From assembly GCA_934700615.1 (NCBI GenBank), contig CAKUXR010000022.1:1-48612 (forward strand): a DNA stretch of 48,612 nucleotides, read 5' to 3'. Below the pieces are notes generated by a model. That model ran no database searches, was not told the origin of the DNA, and worked only from the letters and a program-made list of their open reading frames with translations. This DNA comes from an uncultured Bacteroidales bacterium (GTDB taxonomy: Bacteria; Bacteroidota; Bacteroidia; Bacteroidales; UBA932). Within the stretch, counting starts at the first letter, position 1. The number at the start of each line of letters is the position of its first letter. The position numbers and the translations under genes are program-made. Positions 42,601 through 48,612 of this stretch are shown piece after piece.

Positions 42601-43686
42601 ATGAAATCGATTGCCCGGATAATATCTTTAATACTGGTATATGTACTTCCGTTTGTATCATGCTCTGTCAGTAAAAAAATAACTGCTGATCATGAGTTTC
42701 GCAAAGAATATTCTGCAGAATTCAGTAGATTCTCTACCTGTCTTCCTTCTAATACGGTAAAGTCCAGATTATCTGTATACAAGTCATACCTCGTTCTCGC
42801 CTGCCCTGTGGACCTTATGGTCTATATATATGACAAGAATAGAGGAGAGTGCATTATGTCCTGCAGCCTATCTCAAGAGGGAAGAGGCATAGCCAGATGT
42901 TGTAATATATATTCTGAAACTGGAGTAATAGACTTTTTTGGAATGTCTGATTCTACACAGGTATCAATACAAGTAGATTCTTTACTGTCCAATGGCATCA
43001 CAGCCGTCAATACAGAATATAGCACTGACGGTCTGGCTGGGAATACAGTTATTACGGACACAAAATACGGTCGTCTTATAGTCAACAATATAAATATGTT
43101 CTGGGAGGATTCTTCTGGGTTGCCACGTATCCAGTTGAAGGATACTTCCGGCAATCAGCTGTCTTTTATTAAGGACTACCCTTTTTTAGAAGACAGCAAA
43201 CAAGATAAGTTGTTTTACAATAGAGATTACTTGGCTGTATCTCCCGACAACGAGAAATTTGTTCTCTGTTACGGATATGGAGGTGTTCTGGATATATATT
43301 CTTTGAAAAGTGGGGCGCTAAAACATACAACAACAAGAACATGTATAAATCTTGATTCGTTGTTTGCATCTTACAGCGACTTTCTACATTACGGTGAGAT
43401 GGATATTTATACATATGCCGATGTATCTGCTACAAATAAAAGGATATATACTGCATTTGATGGTAAAACCAAAAAATCCGATATTTTAAATCATTCGAAT
43501 GGGAAATCACCGGTACTGTATAGAAATGTAGCAATATATGACTGGAAAGGGAAGGCTCTAATCAGAATATTGACAGACAGCAGTATCGAAAGACTTTGTG
43601 TGGATGAAGAGCATAATATATTATATGGTGTCATTAATGATGAAAACGGGAATCAGTTTATAGGGCGATTACGTATGCAAGAATAG
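42601..43686 (+). CDS. Beta-propeller-like lipoprotein 2 (TolB-like BF3164 type)
   Basis: A 361-residue lipoprotein with a signal ending FVSC (Cys21). The repeats (RLSVYKSYLVLACPVDLMVYIYDKNRGECIMSCSLSQEGRGIARCCNIYSETGVIDFFG; YLAVSPDNEKFVLCYGYGGVLDIYSLKSGAL) fit the TolB-like propeller family that accompanies NVEALA peptides. It has several cysteines in the first third, which could exchange with the neighbouring redox proteins. It begins 5 nt after propeller 1 and is followed after 11 nt by the transglutaminase gene. AT-rich like its neighbours. Function unknown. Confidence 0.72.
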   Translation: MKSIARIISLILVYVLPFVSCSVSKKITADHEFRKEYSAEFSRFSTCLPSNTVKSRLSVYKSYLVLACPVDLMVYIYDKNRGECIMSCSLSQEGRGIARCCNIYSETGVIDFFGMSDSTQVSIQVDSLLSNGITAVNTEYSTDGLAGNTVITDTKYGRLIVNNINMFWEDSSGLPRIQLKDTSGNQLSFIKDYPFLEDSKQDKLFYNRDYLAVSPDNEKFVLCYGYGGVLDIYSLKSGALKHTTTRTCINLDSLFASYSDFLHYGEMDIYTYADVSATNKRIYTAFDGKTKKSDILNHSNGKSPVLYRNVAIYDWKGKALIRILTDSSIERLCVDEEHNILYGVINDENGNQFIGRLRMQE

Positions 43687-43697
43687 AAAAGAAGACA

Positions 43698-45653
43698 ATG
43701 AAAATACAACAGGATGAAATTGGTCTGCCACAATTGATTACTTTGCTCTTTATTATATTATCTATTTGCTCGTGCAAGAGCGAGATAGAATGCGCTTTGT
43801 CTATGGCAGATGACAACAGGAAAGAATTGGAACGTGTGATTGATTATTTCAAGAAAACGGGAGACAGGGAAAAACTGACTGCAGCAGAGTACATAATAAA
43901 ATATATGCCGGGGCACAAGTCTATGCACGGCTCGTGCTGGTCATATTATGATGCTGCAGATTCTGTTCTAAGTGGAAACGGACAGGCAGATGATATTCTG
44001 GAGAAACTGCACCAGCTCTCACTCGAATATTCAGACAGCATTTCATTCCTTTATGACATCAACTGCATGAACGCCGACTTCCTGATTCACGATATAAGCA
44101 AGGCAATCGAACAGTGGCGAGAAGGAGAGTGGTCTCGACATCTTTCTTTTGATGAGTTCTGCGAATGGCTTCTACCGTACAGTTGTTCTGATTCGCAGCC
44201 TATATTCAATTGGAGAGATTCGTTGGAACACTTCGCAGAAGGATACATTGCCCATTTGAATGAGTGCGAGGACTATCTAAACAATCCTCGTGCCGCTATT
44301 GTTCGTGTCAATGACAAACTTAAAGACATGATCCCCAAACAGAAATGGATACATTCAGAGCATGGGTATCCTATATTCAAACCTGAGATCTTTATAAAAC
44401 TTCCTGGGGCCAAGTGTGATGAATATGCGGACATTGCGACCCTAGTGATGAGAAGCAAAGGAATACCTGTAGGCATAGATTTTACACCCCAATGGCCGGA
44501 TCGACTATATGGTCACTCATGGTGCGTTTTTCCGACTCTCAGAGGCAAGACTTCAATGTTCAATCCATTTGCATCAAATCCGGATTACCCTCATTACTCA
44601 CATGCGCTTTTTGCAAAAGTATTCCGAAGGACATACAGGCCTAATGAAGATTTCCTGTCCCTGATAAGAAGAAATAACGGTCATGTACCAAACATTTGCC
44701 ATAATGTGTTTTTCAAGGATGTCACGGAAGAATACATGCGAACTGCAGATTTAACAGTGAAACTAGACTACACAGATAAGATCCAAGGCAAGGATGTTTA
44801 CATAGCCGTTTTTGACAATTTTGACTGGAGACCAGTATATTGGGGAAGACGCCGTGGCAACAAGGCATATTTTAAGGATATGGGATGCAATATTACTTAT
44901 ATAGTCCTTGGATACAATAAAGAGAATGACCTTGTCCCGCTCAGCAATCCTTTTACTGTAGACTATACTGGGACACCAGTATATATAAAACCTGAAAGCG
45001 ATAGGCTTGTCAGCTTCAGGCTCTTCAGGAAATATCCGATGTTCCAACACGTATTCCTTGTGCATTCATATCTGCACGGAGGGAGATTCGAAGGATCTGA
45101 AACCCCGTATTTTGACCATTCGGAAATTGTATCCTCATTCTCAGAATGGTCCCTAACATCCGGATATGAAAAAGTCCTCCAGTCTAAACCATATAGATAC
45201 TGGAGATTCTGTGCAGATTCGGGAAGTGTAGCTGACATGGCCGAGATATTTTTATATGATACAGCGGCAGGAAAACCTTTGGCAGAATTTCATCTAAGTA
45301 ATCAGAAAGATTCTTTTGCAAACTTATTCGATGGCAACCCTCTTACCTATTACAGCGTATCAGATACATGTAGTATTGGATATATAGATATTGGACGTCC
45401 CACCTATCTTGATCATATATCCTACATAAGAAGAGGCGATGGCAATGCAATCACACCTGGCGATGTGTATGAGATATACTATTGGGATAAAGGTAATTGG
45501 ATATTGCATTCAAAAGAAATAGCAAAAGACATATACATAGATGTATCTAACATACCATATGGAGTCTTATATTATATAAAAGGCTTATCAAGAGGGGTAC
45601 AGAATCGTATCTTCACATGGGATGAAGTAAATGAGAAAGTGAAATGGCAATGA
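43698..45653 (+). CDS. Transglutaminase-like lipoprotein with C-terminal discoidin-like domain
   Basis: A 651-residue lipoprotein (signal ending SICSC). Residues about 30-230 are helical. The transglutaminase/protease-like core gives C240 in AKCDEYADIATLVMRSKGIPVGIDF, H273 in YGHSWCVFPT, and an N289/D296 region (MFNPFASNPDYPHY) for the third residue. A beta-rich middle (about 350-460) is followed by a C-terminal domain (about 490-610) with YWRFCADSGSVADMAEIFLYD, FDGNPLTYYSVSD and IDIGRPTYLDHISYI, like F5/8-type binding domains. It may cross-link or cleave peptides at the cell surface. The substrate is unknown. Confidence 0.75.
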   Translation: MKIQQDEIGLPQLITLLFIILSICSCKSEIECALSMADDNRKELERVIDYFKKTGDREKLTAAEYIIKYMPGHKSMHGSCWSYYDAADSVLSGNGQADDILEKLHQLSLEYSDSISFLYDINCMNADFLIHDISKAIEQWREGEWSRHLSFDEFCEWLLPYSCSDSQPIFNWRDSLEHFAEGYIAHLNECEDYLNNPRAAIVRVNDKLKDMIPKQKWIHSEHGYPIFKPEIFIKLPGAKCDEYADIATLVMRSKGIPVGIDFTPQWPDRLYGHSWCVFPTLRGKTSMFNPFASNPDYPHYSHALFAKVFRRTYRPNEDFLSLIRRNNGHVPNICHNVFFKDVTEEYMRTADLTVKLDYTDKIQGKDVYIAVFDNFDWRPVYWGRRRGNKAYFKDMGCNITYIVLGYNKENDLVPLSNPFTVDYTGTPVYIKPESDRLVSFRLFRKYPMFQHVFLVHSYLHGGRFEGSETPYFDHSEIVSSFSEWSLTSGYEKVLQSKPYRYWRFCADSGSVADMAEIFLYDTAAGKPLAEFHLSNQKDSFANLFDGNPLTYYSVSDTCSIGYIDIGRPTYLDHISYIRRGDGNAITPGDVYEIYYWDKGNWILHSKEIAKDIYIDVSNIPYGVLYYIKGLSRGVQNRIFTWDEVNEKVKWQ

Positions 45654-45687
45654 TAAATTGGAAGGTGACATTAAGAAATAAACATGC

Positions 45688-47586
45688 ATGACCGCATATT
45701 TAAAAAACATATCCAAATCTGTATTGACGGCGGTATCGTGTGTGCTGCTGGTTTCGCTGTTATACCATGCTTCAGACGGTGATATGACCTCATACAGGAC
45801 AGACGAACTGATGCGTTATACGGCGCGGCTGGCTGTCCCGGCCTTGTCATTGTCCCTGCTTTCAATGAAGAATGTCAGGTGGGTGGGTGTTGACTTGGTG
45901 CTTCTCCTGATGGCTGGCATCTATTCCTTATCCGTCTATGCAGGAGAGAGAAGTGCGGCATCGAAAGTTGCACTGGAGGAGGTGTTTCCGTATGTACTGC
46001 TCTGGCTCAGTGTAAAGGCGCTGTCGTCCATACGTGGACGAAGATGGAATACATTTCTTATGCTTGTATTCTGCGTATGGCTGCTGGCGGAGTCCGTGAA
46101 CGGTCTGTCTCAGGTGTTTGGGCGCCGTCCGTCGGGACATGTCGGCTTCGGGATGACTGGGAGTTTCTCGAATCCCGGTCCGTACGGCGGTTTAATTGCA
46201 GTGCTGATGTCTATATCTGCGTCATATGTACTCAGACACCGGCGTCTGATGGGTCTGATATCAAAGCTGTTCCTGAAAGGCATTGCTGGGATACGTTCCG
46301 GACAGATATGGGGAAGTGTCTACTTGAGATGGATATTGCTGAGGTTCTTCCCTTTTATGACCGCTTCAGCCTCGGTTGTGCTTGGTTTTATGGTGCTACC
46401 GGCCACTAGGAGCCGTGCAGGATGGCTTGCCCTGTGTGTTGCTCTTCTACTGTATGCCTGTCGTGAGACGCATTTCTGGTCAAAGTTAAGATACCGCAGG
46501 GCGGCAGTGGCCGTACTCGCCGTCGCCATTCCGACTGCTGCGGGGGGCGTCTTTATGTTGAAAAAGGATTCCGCCCTGGGACGGCTGCATATATGGAATG
46601 TCGAGATCCGTGCAGTGGCTTCTTCTCCTCTTATCGGGTATGGTCCCGGTACAGCCTTGGGGGCTTACGGGGACACCCAGGAGGCATATTTCAGGAGTGC
46701 GGAAAGAGGGGCGTGGGAAAAGCGTGTTGCAGGCTGTCCGGAATATGCCTTCAATGAATATCTGAAAGCAGGGATTGAAACTGGGCTGCCAGGCCTTGTC
46801 CTTGCCGTATGCATTGCGGCATTCTCTGTATTGGAACTCATGAAGTCAGGCAGCGTCTTCGCCTATGGGGCAACTGCATCGTCTGTCTTCGCCTTTTTCT
46901 CCTATCCGCTGTCAGTCATGCCTCTTGCCGTGCTCTATACCATACTTCTCGGTGTCTCATGTGGAGTTTCGAGGCCAGGAGGACGGTGTGCCGGTGTGGA
47001 ATCACAGGTAAAGCCTGTCCCGGTATGGATGAGGGCTTCCACAGTCCTGATGGCGGTCACACTTGGCATAGTGGCATTTCATCTCAGGGATACATATCTG
47101 GATAGGAGAACCGCCATGGACGTGTGGACCTCCTCCAGATATCTTTCCGGTATGGAACTGTATGAGGATTCGCTGGAGGAACTTGAGGGACTGTATCCTG
47201 AACTATTCTGGAACTACCGTTATCTGTATGATTACGGATATGCCCTCCACAAGACAGGAGATTATGCCCGCAGCAATGATATTCTGCAGGAAGGGGCCGC
47301 AATCTCTTCCGACCCGATGTTCCATAACGTAATCGGTAAGAATTACGAGGCTCTGGGTGACAATGATACCGCAGAGGGTGAATATGTTAAGGCGCACAAC
47401 ATGGTCCCGTGCCGGCTCTATCCATTGGTTCTCCTCATGGAGATGTATTCCAAGACAGGAAATGAGACGGAAGCGCTAGATGTTGCTGAGAGGATTCTGG
47501 AGATGCCTGTGAACTGCAGGAACAGGACTATGATGGGACTGCGTGAGAAGGCAGAAGAGGAACTGTCTGAAAAGGATATGAAATGA
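45688..47586 (+). CDS. O-antigen ligase / Wzy_C family membrane protein with C-terminal TPRs
   Basis: A 632-residue inner-membrane protein with about 10-12 helices. The family landmarks are GMTGSFSNPGPYGGLIAVLMS, LPATRSRAGWLALCVALLLYACR and, after the large periplasmic loop, WNVEIRAVASSPLIGYGPGTALGAYG and EYAFNEYLKAGIETGLPGLVL. Residues about 500-620 form TPR-like helices. Wzy_C proteins transfer glycans from lipid carriers to lipid A or, in PglL-type enzymes, to proteins. Beside a peptide gene with a DSM motif, peptide glycosylation is an attractive guess. Base composition returns to chromosome-like values here. It overlaps the signal peptidase gene by 4 nt. Confidence 0.82.
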   Translation: MTAYLKNISKSVLTAVSCVLLVSLLYHASDGDMTSYRTDELMRYTARLAVPALSLSLLSMKNVRWVGVDLVLLLMAGIYSLSVYAGERSAASKVALEEVFPYVLLWLSVKALSSIRGRRWNTFLMLVFCVWLLAESVNGLSQVFGRRPSGHVGFGMTGSFSNPGPYGGLIAVLMSISASYVLRHRRLMGLISKLFLKGIAGIRSGQIWGSVYLRWILLRFFPFMTASASVVLGFMVLPATRSRAGWLALCVALLLYACRETHFWSKLRYRRAAVAVLAVAIPTAAGGVFMLKKDSALGRLHIWNVEIRAVASSPLIGYGPGTALGAYGDTQEAYFRSAERGAWEKRVAGCPEYAFNEYLKAGIETGLPGLVLAVCIAAFSVLELMKSGSVFAYGATASSVFAFFSYPLSVMPLAVLYTILLGVSCGVSRPGGRCAGVESQVKPVPVWMRASTVLMAVTLGIVAFHLRDTYLDRRTAMDVWTSSRYLSGMELYEDSLEELEGLYPELFWNYRYLYDYGYALHKTGDYARSNDILQEGAAISSDPMFHNVIGKNYEALGDNDTAEGEYVKAHNMVPCRLYPLVLLMEMYSKTGNETEALDVAERILEMPVNCRNRTMMGLREKAEEELSEKDMK

Positions 47587-48440
47587 TGAAGAAAAAGACC
47601 ATATTCAAGACAATGAATGTCACGTCATGGATCGTGCTCTCGCTAGCCGCGCTGGCGATTGTCCTTCCTGTATTCGTGTGCGATCAGTTCAGGATAGGAG
47701 GGCAGTCGATGTGCCCCACCCTTGAGACTGGCGACCATGTACTGGTGAACAAACTGCTGATGGGAGCGCGTATATACAGGAAGTATGATTTCTCCTGTCC
47801 GGATATGGAATGTTTCCGTATGCCGGGCCTCCGGAATATAAGGTCAGGAGACGTGGCCGTTTTCAACTATCCTAGAGGCAGAGATAGAAAAAAAATAGAG
47901 TTCAGGATAAACTACGTATATGCAAAACGCTGTATCGGCTGTCCGGGTGACAGCGTTTCTATTGTGGACGGGTACTACAGGAACAGCAGCTGCCCTGAGC
48001 GAGTCTTTGGCAGCGGACAACTGCAGCGCCACCTGTCGGATACGCCGGATCCGGTACTACTTGAAGAGCATGTATACCTTCCTGCATTCCCTTTCATTGA
48101 CAGCCTCGGATGGAGTGTACGTGACTTCGGTCCGATGTATGTGCCAGGGAGAGGGGATGTCGTCATTCTTGATACTGTATCTGCAAAACTGTATGAAATG
48201 CAGATCGAGTTCGAGACAGGCATTAGGCCAGTTGTCAATGGGGATACTGTCTTGATGGATGGGAAACCTGTAAAGGAGTACAGGTTCAGAGACAACTGGT
48301 ATTTCTTCGGTGGTGACAACGTCCTGAACTCGAAGGACAGCCGGTACATAGGTCTTGTCCCGGAGGAATACATTGTTGGCATTGCCACGCACGTTATATG
48401 GAAAGACGGTAGGTTCCGATTCAGTAAAATTATGGAGTGA
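47583..48440 (+). CDS. Signal peptidase I
   Basis: A 285-residue S26 peptidase starting at an ATGA overlap with the ligase gene. One N-terminal membrane helix (about 15-33) precedes the nucleophile S42 in GGQSMCPTLETGDHVLVNKLLMG and the general base K115 in YVYAKRCIGCPGDSV. GDNVLNSKDSRYIGLVP (box E) closes the fold. It carries extra cysteines (SCPDMEC, KRCIGC, NSSCPE). A second, cassette-borne signal peptidase fits dedicated processing of the NVEALA precursor rather than housekeeping secretion. That role is inferred. Confidence 0.88.
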   Translation: MMKKKTIFKTMNVTSWIVLSLAALAIVLPVFVCDQFRIGGQSMCPTLETGDHVLVNKLLMGARIYRKYDFSCPDMECFRMPGLRNIRSGDVAVFNYPRGRDRKKIEFRINYVYAKRCIGCPGDSVSIVDGYYRNSSCPERVFGSGQLQRHLSDTPDPVLLEEHVYLPAFPFIDSLGWSVRDFGPMYVPGRGDVVILDTVSAKLYEMQIEFETGIRPVVNGDTVLMDGKPVKEYRFRDNWYFFGGDNVLNSKDSRYIGLVPEEYIVGIATHVIWKDGRFRFSKIME

Positions 48441-48454
48441 CTTACAGCATAGAT

Positions 48455-48534
48455 GAGAACGACTGGACCAACCATTCACGGCATCCATGGAAGGGGAATG
48501 CTGATAGCCACGGCACTAGCCTCGACCATGATGT
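48455..48534 (+). pseudogene. Possible 5' exon of a gene interrupted by the second group II intron copy
   Basis: An ATG at 48455, 14 nt after the signal peptidase stop, opens a frame MRTTGPTIHGIHGRGMLIATALASTMMW that runs straight into the intron sequence, where it would stop within about 15 codons. The spacing suggests a further operon gene, with a hydrophobic start, split by the intron. Too short to identify. Confidence 0.35.
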
Positions 48535-48612
48535 GGTTCGTCCAGCACGAACATACTCTAAAGGGTGCAAGTCCCTAAACCGCCCTGATAGTGGGAAGGT
48601 TACAGCCAAAGG
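48535..48612 (+). mobile_element. Group II intron 5' end, copy 2 (continues beyond the window)
   Basis: From GGTTCGTCCAGCACGAAC to the window end this matches the remnant at 38797, with five differences in 78 nt. Here the stem AGGG...CCCT around TGCAAGT is regular; in the first copy two changes shift the pairing. Orientation is the same. Whether an intact reverse transcriptase follows cannot be seen. Confidence 0.65.

Noticed and set aside
38797..48612. Cassette as a classical composite transposon
   Set aside because: The flanking copies are group II intron parts, not insertion sequences, and no transposase gene lies at either end.

Overview
The window looks like a chromosomal segment of a Bacteroidales bacterium (phylum Bacteroidota) of middling GC content. 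The evidence is the Bacteroidota promoter form (TTG, about 19-20 nt, then TAnnTTTG) before many genes, weak ribosome binding sites, a serine palmitoyltransferase for sphingolipids, Wza/Wzc-type export with a YG-rich kinase tail, a periplasmic dipeptidyl peptidase IV, and an NVEALA peptide gene with propeller lipoproteins. The family or genus cannot be named safely from this window. No tRNA, rRNA or CRISPR array was seen.

Layout. 1-567 is the end of an Rpn/PDDEXK-type nuclease gene cut by the window edge. 568-1038 is non-coding, with hairpins and one copy of a dispersed palindromic repeat. rnhA is on the minus strand. 1723-8197 is a compact polysaccharide export operon: outer-membrane exporter, tyrosine kinase, phosphatase, flippase, glycosyltransferase. 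8292-13150 holds an aminotransferase, an HI0933-type flavoprotein and uvrB. 13281-15999 pairs a GH5 beta-mannanase-like lipoprotein with a GPH sugar symporter. An ompA-like gene follows, then putrescine synthesis (aguA, repeat, aguB) running into a very large TPR protein and an outer-membrane barrel. 24487-33988 is housekeeping: gyrB, sphingolipid genes (spt and an SDR), a 7TM-HD phosphodiesterase, tig, clpP and clpX. A bidirectional terminator separates clpX from a minus-strand operon made of an SGNH esterase, a small membrane protein, dipeptidyl peptidase IV and pyrF, all behind one promoter at about 38745-38775.

From 38797 the character changes. A truncated group II intron 5' part lies here, and a second copy in the same orientation begins at 48535. 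Between them sit a 112-bp inverted-repeat element and a gene cassette: a MauE/DoxX-like membrane protein (minus strand), then on the plus strand a CxxC thioredoxin-like lipoprotein, a 78-residue NVEALA peptide, two beta-propeller lipoproteins, a transglutaminase-like lipoprotein, a Wzy_C/O-antigen-ligase-like membrane protein with TPRs, and a signal peptidase I. I read this as a candidate system for making, modifying and displaying a secreted cysteine-containing peptide. That function is inferred.

A second, independent signal is a heptamer, CATTGAC/GTCAATG. By hand I count about 70 copies where about 6 would be expected. It occurs in different reading phases and also between genes, and is sparse in the intron-flanked cassette. 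It behaves like a genome-wide DNA motif rather than a codon effect.
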